Assembly (NCBI GenBank): GCA_914767715.1
Contig: OU612075.1
Coordinates: forward strand, 4,094,001-4,154,000
DNA: 60,000 nucleotides
Reading direction: 5' to 3'
Source: Membranipora membranacea
Lineage: Eukaryota; Bryozoa; Gymnolaemata; Cheilostomatida; Membraniporidae
Positions 37,389 through 49,230 of the stretch are shown here, in pieces; position 1 is the first letter of the stretch, and the number at the start of each line of letters is the position of its first letter. The notes beneath the pieces are model-generated. The model was not told the DNA's origin. It worked only from the letters and a program-made list of their open reading frames with translations, and searched no databases. The translations under genes were made by a program, and so were the position numbers.

Positions 37389-37880
37389 CAGGGGTGCCCA
37401 ACCTTTTCTCTCACATGAGCCATTTCAAAAATCAATTAAACCAAATGAGCTGACCACGTCACGTGTAGACAACATGGAAACAGTCAGTGATATATATGTA
37501 TCATATTCATTAACGGATAAGTGTTGGCAAAAATTCCAAAGCAAAGTCATTGTGTAAGATTATGCGCGTAGCGCGAAAAAAATTTTTGAGGCAATTTCTG
37601 GCCATATAAGGCGCCCTGGAGTTTTGTAAGCATTTAAAACATTTTGCAAATTTTTGTAAGCATTTTGGAAAATTTAGGTTGGCAAGTCTGCAAGCAGACA
37701 ACTCTACACACATATTACAATGCAGGCACACAGTACAATGAACTTGTATACACTATACATACATTTAATGTACATTGTACATCCATGAATTGAATGCATG
37801 AAATTCGCGCCAAAAAGCCGTGAAATTTGCAAATATTAATGAGCCGAGGTGGCTCATGAGCCATAGGTTGGGCACCCCTG
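37389..37880. mobile_element. hAT MITE with perfect ends and 8-bp target duplication
   Basis: The element starts CAGGGGTGCCCAACC and ends GGTTGGGCACCCCTG, a perfect 15-bp inverted pair. It is flanked by cactaggt at 37381-37388 and 37881-37888. It is 492 bp long and has no coding capacity. Both the termini and the 8-bp duplication are diagnostic of the hAT superfamily. Confidence 0.95.
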
Positions 37881-37896
37881 CACTAGGTCTTATTTG

Positions 37897-38189
37897 ACCG
37901 CCCTATTTAACGGGCCCCCTTAAGCTCGGGTGGCTTGTGTGGGGTAGTACCGTATACCCTTGCCCGCCGTTGCCGGTTACTCTTTTTTCAAAGAGGCAGA
38001 GGGGGATCTTTATACTGCATGCAAGCACACAGTAGACCTCCTGTATTTATGGTCCTGATCCGAACAGACCTGGCTAGGATGAATGGCTTGCCAGTGCCAA
38101 ATCAGAAATGACAGCCGGCGTCGGGAATCGAACATATATCATAAGATCACAAGTCCATACCCTTAACCATCAGACCACTCCTGACTCCT
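37897..38189 (-). mobile_element. tRNA-derived SINE, family 1, copy 2
   Basis: Reverse-oriented relative of 2131-2421. On the minus strand it has a tRNA-like head (TGGTCTGATGGTTAAGG, B box GTTCGATTCCC) and the same body with ggaggtctactgtgtgcttg. It lies directly beside the hAT MITE. Confidence 0.8.
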
Positions 38190-38423
38190 ATACGCTTATA
38201 TGATAGTGGATTTTATCAAGTTCAAAGCTCAATTTCAGAAAAATACATAAGAAATTGATGGTTGGAGCCAGCATATGAATTTAATACCCCTAAGATACAG
38301 CCATGTACACAACCATTTTCCAGACAAAAAACTCAAGTAGATTAGATAAACAAGATGAGTATTTCTGTTAAACTGATGATTATTGCAGCATAACAATAAC
38401 ATTCTAATCCGAACATGAATCTG

Positions 38424-39107
38424 CTTAAAGCCATGGCTACATGAGCCGATTTTTACATCGATTTGGGGTCACGAGTGGTTAATCGGGGGATCTGCACGAG
38501 TGATTACTCGTGTTAAGTGGACATCGAACTTGTTGGTCTTTTGCCAGAGTGATCTGGACGATCCTCTATGCTGATTGGTTGTTGATTGCTTGCTTAAATA
38601 ATTACGCGGTTAAACACGTCATCTATCAAATCGTGACAGGCTATCAAAAATGGAGGAGTTGATAATATCTGTAGTAAAATCACATCCTCCTATTTATGAT
38701 AAAAAAGACCATAACTACAAAGATAGGAGTGGTGCTGTAGTGAAAATATGGAAGGTAATAGCTGTATCACTTGGAAATGGAAGCTGTCCTGACATGACAT
38801 CCATAGTATAGCATAGGAAAATCAATTTTACAGAAGACTGAAATTTTATTTGGTGAAGATTCAAAGTGACAAAGACCCGGATTTAATATGACATCTATAT
38901 CCGGTCATTTGTTAACACGCCCATTAAATATCATTGGTCAATCGATTGAACTGAGGGAGTTCATTGGTCAATCTAGGCACATGATTTATTAACTCACTAG
39001 ACCATCGAGTACTAACTCATAGGCCTGTGTAGCAGTGTGAGATCGGCCGAGCATGTCTAGACATTCCATCGGCCTGTGATTACATCTTTACTTGGAGCTA
39101 CAGCTTT
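38424..39107 (+). mobile_element. Harbinger-like fragment with MADF exon, copy 1
   Basis: A 680-bp unit beginning ttaaagccatggctacatga. It contains an exon 38650-38754 that encodes the start of a MADF (Myb/SANT-like) domain, LIISVVKSHPPIYDKKDHNY, followed by a donor (aag|gtaata). Beyond the donor there is only a short non-coding tail, so the rest of the gene is deleted. PIF/Harbinger transposons carry such a DNA-binding second protein; that assignment is inferred. Confidence 0.65.
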
Positions 39108-39818
39108 AAGGTGTGGCTACATGTCACGATTTTTACATCGATTTGGGGTCACGAGTGGTTAATCGGTGGATCTGCACGAGTGATTACTCGTGTTAAGTGG
39201 ACATCCAACTTGTTGGTCTTTTGCCCGAGTGATCTAGACGATCCTCTATGCTGATTGGTTGTTGATTGCTTGCTTAAATAATTACGCGGTTAAACACGTC
39301 ATCTATCAAATCGTGACAGGCTATCAAAAATGGAGGAGTTGATAATATCTGTAGTTAAATCACATACTCCTATTTATGATAAAAAAGACCATAACTACAA
39401 AGATAGGAGTGGTGCTGTAGTGAAAATATGGAAGGTAATAGCTGTATCACTTGGAAATGGAAGCTGTCCTGACATGACATCCATAGTATAGCATAGGAAA
39501 ATCAATTTTACAGAAGAATGAAATTTTATTTGGTGAAGATTCTAAGTGACAAAGACCCGGATTTAATATGACATATCCGGTCATTTGTTAACACGCCCAT
39601 TAAATATCATTGGTCAATCGATTGAACTGCGGGAGTTAATTGGTCAATCTAGGCACCTGATTTATTACCCCACTATAACTCACTAAACCATCGAGTACTA
39701 ACCCATAGGCCTGTGTAGCAGTGTGAGATCGGCCTAGCATGTCTAGACATGCCTAGTCTGACATGTCTAGACATGCCATCGGCCTGTGATTACATCGTGA
39801 CATGTAGCCACACCTTTA
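39108..39818 (+). mobile_element. Harbinger-like fragment with MADF exon, copy 2
   Basis: A direct, head-to-tail repeat of the preceding unit. Its ends are clearer: aaggtgtggctacatgtcac at the left and gtgacatgtagccacacctt at the right are exact inverted copies. The MADF exon is at 39330-39434 with the same donor and the same truncation point. The two units differ by scattered substitutions and small indels. Confidence 0.75.
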
Positions 39819-40211
39819 GTTTGTATGAAAGACACAGTGCAAAATTATACCTTGCATTCTAAGTTGATGCCCAAAAAATATGTTGTGGCCTTTCGTGTTG
39901 ATTCTGCATAAAATGCGGCATTCTTCGAAAAAAGCTTGCCCACCCATGGTCTAGCTAGATCATCAGATTCCTCACATCTTCTTTAAATTAGTATGACACC
40001 TGGTTTGATATTATGACCTGAAACAGGAGCGTCGACTTATTTAACCTGAAAATTAGGAGATTTCCCTTCCAATTATTTTGCTTTTAACTCGAGAGAATGA
40101 GTTCAAGTCCTTGTATAGCTTTATCTCTTCCAGCCTTTGGCCATCTTAGAGTAAGTGTTTAATTTGAGGGATATCCATAGACTTAATAATAATTATTATT
40201 AAGTCTATGGG

Positions 40212-40463
40212 GATATCATATCATATCATATCATATCATATCATATCATATCATATCATATCATATCATATCATATCATATCATATCATATCATATCATA
40301 TCATATCATATCATATCATATCATATCATATCATATCATATCATATCATATCATATCATATCATATCATATCATATCATATCATATCATATCATATCATA
40401 TCATATCATATCATATCATATCATATCATATCATATCATATCATATCATATCATATCATATCA
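40212..40463. repeat. Perfect (ATATC)n microsatellite, about 50 units
   Basis: About 250 bases of uninterrupted atatc/tcata repeats with no visible mismatch. It is preceded by a short perfect palindrome (agacttaataat...attattaagtct, about 40178-40206). Because 5 is not a multiple of 3, all frames stay open and read as a (SYHII) or similar repeat, which is not evidence of a protein. Confidence 0.97.
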
Positions 40464-40990
40464 GGTCCCTACTGCGCTTGATACTTCAAATTGGAAAGTT
40501 GGTAAACACATTGTGGAGAGTGGCAAAATGAAAACAGTAAAAAATTTGAGTACCTAATGGTTATTGGTAAGTTTATAGTTGTTGAAAAGATTGTAAGGAG
40601 GTTGTATGAGGAAAGAACATTTTAAACCTTTTCTTGGAAACCCCCTACCACTTAAAAACTCATACTTGCAGCCCCCCCCCCCCCCCCAGTCAGCAGCAAC
40701 CCTTTGTCATTGGTGTCTTGCATTTTTTTTGTATAATAATCATCTTGAATGAACTTTGTTGACTAATTATTTTTCACAAGGACAATCTAGCCTTGCCCAT
40801 ATTGAATGTTTTGAGGCGGGCCATGGCCTTGAAGAATGGCTCACGTGTTTCAGTTTTTGACTCTGAACCTCATAAGACAAAAGAAATTTGCTTCATCAGT
40901 GTGATCCCTTTATAATCCCTTACAATAACAGTAGGCCCTTTTGAGCACCTGGTTGTGATGAACATAAATGGAGTCAATAGACAGAATCCC

Positions 40991-41119
40991 CTGACATGTG
41001 CTGTGGAAAGAAAATTGATTATTAATAATCAATGTAAAATCCCACACCAGTAGCTCTCAACTGTGTATGTGATTTGACAATGTTTTTTAATGATCAATTT
41101 TCTTTCCACAGCACATGTC
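40991..41119. repeat. Hairpin with 26-bp perfect arms
   Basis: Positions 40991-41016 (gacatgtgctgtggaaagaa plus aattga) are the exact reverse complement of 41094-41119. The loop is 77 bases. It resembles a small MITE, but no target duplication was established. Confidence 0.75.
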
Positions 41120-41529
41120 TGCCTTTGCCTTATATGTAGATAGTGTAAATACGTAAATAAATATATAATTTTTCTTTTTCAAAATTGACCTGATGAAAAA
41201 GTGGTAGCGCCATGGCCCTCCCCTGCCCCACCTATGATTATACCCCTTTTTCTGTCTATAAGCCCCATAGTAACCTTGCAATGTATATGAGTTTTAGGTT
41301 CCACAGTCAGTTGGGCAGTTTACGTTCTACCCACAGACTTACAGGCATTCCGATAATTTTATATACCTCTAGTTTTACTATAATTTTCTGTTGAAAGCGA
41401 ATTGCCATTTATCTTAACTAAAACATTACCAACACGATGGTGCTGCTATGTAAAACATTTTAGACAACCAATCTAATGGTTCACTTCTTCATGGCTGCCA
41501 TGCTAAGATAATTTATTTGTCATTTTCAG

Positions 41530-44500
41530 TAAACGAACTCCTAGATGTTAGCGATGAAACCACGCAGAAACTTAAGACTGAAGCAACTCTGTCTTCAACA
41601 TCAAGTTCAGCAGAGGAGGTAAAGCAAGCTGTATTTTATATTATTTATTATATTTAAACATGGGGCCTTTGATGGATCGCTACAACTCTACCGGATGTGT
41701 TGGCTCTGATTAGTCTGTCTACTAAACCATTCATTGGCTAATAATCAGGATTGCTCTAGCGAAACTCACTTTTTCAAACCCTCAACTTTTTTTTTAGGTC
41801 AAATCACAGGGAAGCAGGACTGATTACATGACACCAGACCATAGTCAGCATCTGGCATCGACAATGTACGTATTTAAGCAGGATGACTATATATATATAT
41901 ATATATATATATAATGGCTGTCCGTCTCCTCTCCCTAGCACGTCAGCTTATTCGCTGGTTAATACACCACGTCCAAGATAATAAATCAGTAAATGATTCA
42001 TAGGCATTTATTGAGGGAGAGGCACTCAATAAAACCTGGTCGTGATAAAATGGTAAGTCCAATATTAACTCAAGCAGGTTTTATCACGACCAGGTTTTAT
42101 TGAGTGCCTCTCCCTCAATAAATGCCTATGAATCATTTATTGATTTATTATCTTGGACGTGGTGTATTAACCAGCGAATAAGCTGACGTGCTAGGAAGAG
42201 GTTGTATAGTGACGACTATGTTTCCAAGTCATTAGCGCCACTCTCCAACCACTGCATTGGTTGGTAACAGAGCCCTCCTGTATAGAGCTATACCATACAG
42301 GAGGGTTCTTTCACCTGCATGCACAATGTTGTTGTACACACAGAAGACCTCCATTATATTGAGTCCTGATCCAAAGGGACTATCTGATCAGTCAAAGTCG
42401 AAACAACTTTTGATACCAGACGGGATTTGAACCCACACCCGGCTGGGCAAATTGCAGATGGGCTTACCACAAAGCCAAGCTAACTAGAATGACCATAATG
42501 CGTTTAACCTCTACATGATTTGCAAGGAGGAAACACAGCATAGCAACATATCACCTTTTTTTTCACTCAATTACTTGCCTACTACTGACAAAAAAACGGG
42601 ATGAATAATGTTTTATCTTTGTGCTTTCATGTTCCAGTCCAGCGGTTCAGGATAATGGTCAGCAAAGGCTGGTACTAAAGTATGAACAGCTTGTTGAAAA
42701 ACTCATCTCCGTTGCAAAAAACGCGCCGATGAATGGCAAAGAATCAAATCAACAGGTACACTTCCTTTCAACGTTTTTTTTGTATCATAGATGGAGATGT
42801 TATGTCTGTGTCAATGTGCTCATGAGATACATTAGTGATAAATTGTACCCTCCGAGTCCAGACTTATCTATGACATATCTATCACACAATTTCAACACTT
42901 ATAATCATCGTTGTTTTTATTACTAGGTCCGAATCAACGGGATTCAGGATACCATATTTAAAGAGCTGGAGGTGTTTGGGCAACCTCAAAACCAATCACA
43001 GAACGCAACGACCTGTATCCTTATCACAAACCAGGCATCCAAGATAAGTACACGCTCTTCAACATATTCTGCATTTCGTCACATGCTAATCCTAGTGAAA
43101 GGAGATGTCTCGACAAGTCACCACTTCTTCAATCTTGGGGAAGATGAATCGTGGCAAATATCAAGACTGAAATGCTGGAATGCTGAGCTCAATGCCATCA
43201 TTGACGAGTCCAAATATGCTGCATTCGGTGATTTGGACACAAACTGGATGGCCACCGTACCATCCTTCGTAGTTTTGTCAATACACCCTTTTGACAGTCA
43301 TTTGTCAGGCACAAACTCTCCGTTGATCCATCCCGATATACAAGGAAATCAAGTGAGGTTCAGTAGCCCATTTGTCAAGTTCCTGCTCGAATCTGATGGC
43401 AATGATTTTATGACAGCGAAGTTTCAACTTCTGCACAATGGCATTAGAATGAAAGAGGTCACCGGAAGCTTTGAAGATTATCAGGTAAGGTGGAGTCAAT
43501 GATGTCAGATGACCAATACTAACATGTCCCACATGTTTAAGCTGAACGTAATCATAAAAATTGGGAAAAACTACGAAAACAAAAAAGTGAATTCTGTGAG
43601 CAAACTCGTTATTGATTTGATATCACTATCGACGAAAGGTATGCTGGACTTGCGTGAGAATTCCTTGAGAATTATGTATGAGTATCATGTATGAGTACCA
43701 TATCTGACATAAAAATCATATGTACACAAACCCAGTTGGTTAACACAATTAGCTTGTCATGTGTCTATTGCTCCATAAAAAAAGTAAAATATCCTGGAAT
43801 TAACAAAGTAACAAATCCTTATTACTGAATTGCTGCTCTTTGCAGAGTTCCAGTGAGAGTAGTGATGCACATCACATACTGGAGTTAGTCGAACAACTGG
43901 ATGAAGATGAGGATGAGAGACAAGTGACAGTTGTGGTCATGGCGGCCTCTACTGATGACGGACTGTCCAAATATTTACTACACCTCATAGCAGGACACCT
44001 TACAGAACCAGTAGTCAGACCGAGCGATGAGCTTTGGAAAGAGATACAGACTCACTATGTAGGCAACGATGCTCTGTACGACGCGATCACCAAAAGATGT
44101 GAGGATGTGCTCATCAATGTCAGACCCGAGAAGAGGATGATTGTACTTGAAAATGGACCTCACTTTGTGGTCACAACAAGTTTCCCCATCAAATCCATCG
44201 ATGGAGAGTTTAAACTCTCTAATGTCATTGAAGCCAAGGTTGTTCAGTCCAGAGAGGACAGTCAGAGAGATGTCTATGTGTTTGAGGCTGAAGAAAATCT
44301 GAGTCTGAGGCTACACGAGCCAAGATCTCCAATGACCGCAGAATACAGCTCCAACAACGGCACAGCACAAAGCAAAATCGAGGTGTCTGAGGTTTGTTGA
44401 GCAAATTAAATCTTAGAGGTATTGTGCAATGGGATACATACATGTGTGTGGACTTGGTTTGTTAAAGTGACATAAATTATTATAACATTCCCCCCCCCCC

Positions 44501-46513
44501 CCCCCCAATTCATTTGCCAGTACTACAAACATTTATCCTGTGAATATGAAATATTTGTGTGTGTTATTTTTATCATAGTCCTGAAGCTCAATTAAAGCAA
44601 GGAGTTACTCCTGATTATAATATAGAGACAGTGCCAATTTATAACATATACAAAGAATTTTGAAGTTATTTCTCCTTTCTCCTGTTACTCCTTGATTATA
44701 GTGACAAGCTTGTGAAGACAGTAGGGTAAAGAAGCTCTGGTCGACTCCTTAGATCAAATTTAAATCATGAATCATGGTAAACTTTCAATCGAAACTGCAG
44801 TTTAAATGATAATGCTTTGCCAATAACCTGTGTCATCGTCCTGTTCCAATTGTAGAGAAACCCAATGAATATGTTGGATGAGGCTCATTATGACATGTTT
44901 GGCCATATTAGGAAATATCACGAGGAGTCTGCAGATGTAGCAAACTCAGTTTCAGCAATCACATCTGTGGTCATCCAGCCTGATAACACAATCAAGAAAA
45001 CATTGCTTCTAATAAAAGGTGTCTGGAATGGAAGTGGGACAGCTGATGTGAGAGAATGCAAGGGTTGGAAAACGTCTGTAGTCCCTTTGCATTCAACCTT
45101 ATTGGCAGGATGGTTTGTCAATGCTCCAAGCCATGAAGCCCGCAAGATTGGACACACAACGGTAGAACTTCTCCGCACACCGACATCAACAAGTGTTGTT
45201 AAGGTTCAAGTAGATGGTATGGATATTACGGTACAACAAGCTGATGAACGTCACGGCGGAAGAGAAAGGAGCAGCCAGAAAGTTGAGTTAAGGCCTCGGG
45301 CCTGGAAGTCCCGAGCAGCGATCTTCACTCACATAAGCGATTCTGAAGTGAGTGGTTATCATTATTCCTTTATGCAGAAAATGAACAACCAATATTACAA
45401 TCTCTTGTGGTCTTACTGGTCTATATACAACATTGTGTAACGATAGCCTGCAACGCCAGCAGTCATACACAGCCCTGACTTAGCATTTATTTCACTATCA
45501 ACTATCACCAATCAACAAGGATTTCAATCATGTATATTATTTTTGAATAGGTTGGAAAGATCAAGCAGGATTTAACAAAAACGATTGCAGTGGGTCTTCT
45601 GGATCTCGCCACATACGAAGAAAAATATCGTGATATGAATCAGACCACTGGACCAGATGTACCAGAAGAGGGAAATGATGACGTGATGATAACTGTGCAT
45701 TTAGTCAAGACAAAACTGAAAAGAGGGAAGAAGAAATCTTTCCATCTTCTCCCAAAGCTTCAGACCACCCAAATTGTTGTTCTCGCTTTAGGAGGATCAA
45801 AACAGCTTTCCTTACCCGAAACCTTCTGCTATCATGATCCTTTAAATTGTTGGCAGTCTAAAACCAAATTTTTCCAGTCATCAATTCTGAAAAGAGCCAT
45901 TGAAAAGGGCTGGGAAAGTCTCATCAAAAGAATGAAAGATATTAAGATTCCAGGTTCGCTAGCAAAGCATATCATACTAAATGGTGAGCTAGAGGAAATT
46001 GAGCTCACGGTAGAAGGCAATGCTACGAGGAAAAAGGTTAAGTTTGAGGACAGCCTGATTGAATTCCTCTCACACGGCCCAGACAGCAATTCATTGGACC
46101 ACGCGTTGAGGAAATCTGAAAAATTCCATGAACTCTGCATGAATTGGCAGGCATCAGAAAAACCTGAAACATTTGCCGAAATTAAAAGGGACTTTTTTGA
46201 TGAGCCAATGTTGCCAACCTCATTCAAGTTTGACACAACAAAATTCAAACACAACATTTTGCCGCGGCCTAACCAACTAGGTGCAAGTTGTACCTCATCC
46301 TCGGGGCAACTTCATCTATACTCTCACAATGCGGCCCACATGAAGTTCACAGAGCTAGAACAGCCTGTCCAGAACTTCAATGATGAAGCAATCAAGAAAA
46401 AACTTGCAGAACACAGCAGCTCAATAAGCCGCCAAGGGGGCAAAAGGAATTGTAAGCTTAGTGAAGGAGAATCAAGTCAAACAAGGAAGAAACGGCAAAA
46501 AAGGCAAAAATAA
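41530..46513 (+). CDS. Gene C: paralogue of gene A lacking a visible ankyrin exon (7 exons)
   Basis: Exons are inferred at 41530-41618, 41798-41865, 42638-42755, 42927-43484, 43846-44391, 44856-45347 and 45551-46513, giving about 944 aa. Sizes, order and phases mirror gene A exons 2-8. The four modules are strongly similar to A: for example SSSESSDAHHILELVEQLD against SSSECSDAHHILELVDQLD, and GWKTSVVPL against GWRVSVIPL. The product ends in a basic tail (RKKRQKRQK), which could be a nuclear signal. The first exon begins in phase 1, so an upstream coding exon is required. None encoding ankyrin repeats is seen back to 21110. The gene may use an unseen short first exon, or it may be a 5'-truncated duplicate. 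The reading frames of all seven exons remain intact, which argues for recent or continuing selection. Confidence 0.8.
41928..42200. mobile_element. Hairpin (foldback) element in gene C intron
   Basis: Arms of about 122 bp (41928-42050 and 42079-42200) are nearly perfect reverse complements around a 28-bp loop. They share gcacgtcagcttattcgctg and tcgtgataaaa. It sits in the intron between exons 41798-41865 and 42638-42755, next to a (TA)n run at 41888-41914. Such RNA would fold into a long stem in the pre-mRNA. Confidence 0.85.
42232..42488 (-). mobile_element. tRNA-derived SINE, family 3
   Basis: On the minus strand the head has an A-box-like GCTTTGTGGTAAGCC and a B box GGTTCAAATCCC. The body contains ggatcaggactc and ggaggtcttctgtgtgtaca, close to the family 1 body (ggatcaggcttataaataca, then ggaggtctactgtgtg). 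Different tRNA heads thus share one body. It lies in the same gene C intron as the hairpin, antisense to the gene. Confidence 0.7.
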
Positions 46514-47369
46514 GAAGGCTATAAACAGCGTCAGTTACCTAAGGATTGGAATTATGTTGTTCAACCTGAAGGTCTGCTGATCAGGTGTCATATGTTTGAA
46601 TATCAAGGCACACTAGCTTGACCCTAGTTTCATGGCTGAGCAGGCGTTAAACTTAGTTGAATCCTTTCTAAAGATAGCTTGATAGATATTGGATGTAACA
46701 CAAATCTTAATCATTTTTAAGATAGACTAGACTGAGGACTGAGGTACCCATTTATTGAGAACATAACATCAATATACCGCACTAAAATAGGAAGTGATTG
46801 TGATTACCCTTGCTGACTATTACGATCACTATTTCAAGTTTATCAATCATTATATTTGTTATTTCTATTCAAAATTTATGGATTATGACTTTAATTTATT
46901 TTCTTTTGTCTTTTTTGTGACTTAAAAACTTGGTTTACTTTACTATTGTGTTTATTTTGAACTTGTTATTCTGAAATATATAAATAACCAATTCTAATAG
47001 ATTTCCATTCTTGCTGACCCTATCTTGATGAACGATATAATTGAGTAGTAGTAGTTTAGTAGTAGTATAGTAACGCCTACTAAAGGTCGTCTAATTTGGC
47101 TGATTGTGACGGATATGGAAGTCCATGTAGGTAGGAGTATTTTTGTTGGGGATTGAGGACGTAACCTCTCATGACATCGCGTCATAACCTCATGAAAATC
47201 CCATACACAGTTTAAGCGCTTAAACTAGAGTAGTAGTAAATTGAGTATTCTAGTATGTTTAGATGAGAAATTGGAAAGTGAATTTTGATATGTTATGTAA
47301 TACTTGCTAATTACACGAATTAGTGAAGGACGTTTTGCGAATTTTATTTGTGATATCTGGAGAAAAAAT
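46514..47369. other. 3' flank of gene C, nothing recognised
   Basis: AT-rich sequence with a short (agt)n-like run near 47045-47070. No clear poly(A) signal close to the stop and no supported exon. Confidence 0.4.
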
Positions 47370-47872
47370 CATGCGATTGAGTTAAAACTTGGGATATGGG
47401 GTTATGGCATATAACGAATCTTATGACATCATCAATTTTAATGTCACATGCCCCGATATCCACAATGGCCGCCATAAACAGGAAGTGGCTGCCGATTAAC
47501 ATTTCTTATCATGCGATTGGGTTAAAACTTGGAATAAGGGGGTTATGACATATACCGAATCTTATGACATCATCAATTTTAATGTCACATGCCCCAATAT
47601 CCACAATGGCCGCCATAAACAGGAAGTGGTTGCCGATTAACAGTTCTTATCATGCGATTGAGTTAAAACTTGGGATATGGGGGTTATGACATATTCCGAA
47701 TCTTATGACATCATCAATTTTAATGTCACATGACCCGATATCCAAAATGGCCGCCATAAACAGGAAGTGGCTGCGGGTTAACAGTTCTTATCATGCGATT
47801 GAGTTAAAACTTGGGATATGGGGGTTATGACATATACCGAATCTTATGACATCATCAATTTTAATGTTTCAT
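47370..47872. repeat. Tandem array of a 141-bp unit, about 3.6 copies
   Basis: The word catgcgattg recurs at 47370, 47510, 47651 and 47792, giving a spacing of 140-141 bases. Each unit includes gttaaaacttgg, tatgacatcatcaattttaa and aatggccgccataaacagga. Copies are about 90-95% alike by eye. No long open frame runs through it. Confidence 0.9.
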
Positions 47873-48750
47873 GACCTAGAAAATCATTATGGACGGTTGT
47901 ATGACTCCATATTTGCTGGCAAATATTATTACCGTTTCTAGTTCATATTACATTGGTTTGTTTCATACATACCCATGGTTGAAAGGGAAAGCAGACACCT
48001 GAGGGCCCCTGGCATATTGATTGATTGATAGGCTTTCACAAACAATATTATTATAATGTTTCTGCTTATTCACTTGTCTCAAATCACCTATCCAGCCGTC
48101 TAGGTATTATAGACATTCACTGACACCATTACTATTCCTTCATTTACACAGCATTTGTGTTGCTAGAAAAGAATGTATATACTTTGTCATATAAGGAGCT
48201 TGCTACTACTAGAGTATGTATATTATACACTAACAAGTTACGATAGACTAATCCCTGTGGAATACATCTTGGTCAAAACAAATTCATCATCATGAATCTA
48301 AAATTCGATCCATTCTAGTAAAAAACAAGGTTTTTATTCTTACGATTATCATGTGTAAATAAAGAAATAGTAATGCTGTCAGTGAATTTCCATAAGACGA
48401 TGGCTGGATAGGTAATTTGAAACAAAAGAATGAGCAAAAAGAATTTCGGCAATTTTTTAGCTGAATTACACCTGAATCATATTACAATATGTAAGGAAAA
48501 AAAGTCGTGGATACATTGAAAGATTTGTCTGTGAATGATGGTACCGCCACTTGTCATGTTGCTTTAGTATCTTATATCAAATGTGGTATTCCTATAGATT
48601 AAATATAAGTATAAGTAAAGGTATGAGTATAATAAATATATCCAAGACTTCCCAAAGACCAAAGCATGTTATAATCAGGTAGTTACTTATGATAAAGTTA
48701 AGCTCAGATTTGCGTGTAAAAAAATTCAATGCTCTACTTGGCAGGATTTA
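47873..48750. other. Intergenic stretch, nothing recognised
   Basis: AT-rich, no supported exon or repeat on either strand. Confidence 0.4.
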
Positions 48751-48883
48751 TTGATGGTAAGGTAACTCTCATTATCTGCATTAATTATTATGTCACAGTC
48801 TCCCTGAGGTGCAATACAAGAAACAAACACTTCGGGAGACTGTGACATTATAATGCAGAGAATGAGAGTTACCTTAACATCAA
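48751..48883. mobile_element. Hairpin MITE, full copy
   Basis: The left arm ttgatggtaaggtaactctc continues to tgtcacagtctcccTgaggt. The right arm mirrors it and ends gagagttaccttaacatcaa. A half copy occurs in gene B intron 1 at 16064-16117, which shows that it is a dispersed family. Confidence 0.75.
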
Positions 48884-49230
48884 TAATTCATATTTTGAGT
48901 TTTATGAGCATGCGATAAAAGCTTATAATTAAAGTGGGACAACAATAGATAAACTGTTTAGAGTGGTTGTTCTATTGTGTTAACAAGTACATTCCTGATG
49001 AATACAAATTTTAGTTTGTCAAGACTATGGTATCTAATAATCCAGCTCAGCACAGATGAATATGTTTTAAATCGAAAATATGTGTTACAAATGTAAAACA
49101 TCAAATTTAAGGCAGTTATTTTGCCAATATCAAAGAAGCCCTTTCATGGTAAAAGTTGATAGTGACCGGATGAATATTATCACAAAGCGATCCGCTTTAA
49201 ACTTAGCGATCATTATCAAATTTTGTTTAC

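Noticed and set aside
40207-40557. Open frame encoding a (SYHII)n repeat protein
   Set aside because: It is only the translation of the ATATC microsatellite; a 5-base unit without stops is open in every frame.
44491-44508. Poly-C run (also at 40673-40687) as a functional element
   Set aside because: Simple homopolymers with no associated structure; likely slippage or sequencing-prone sites.
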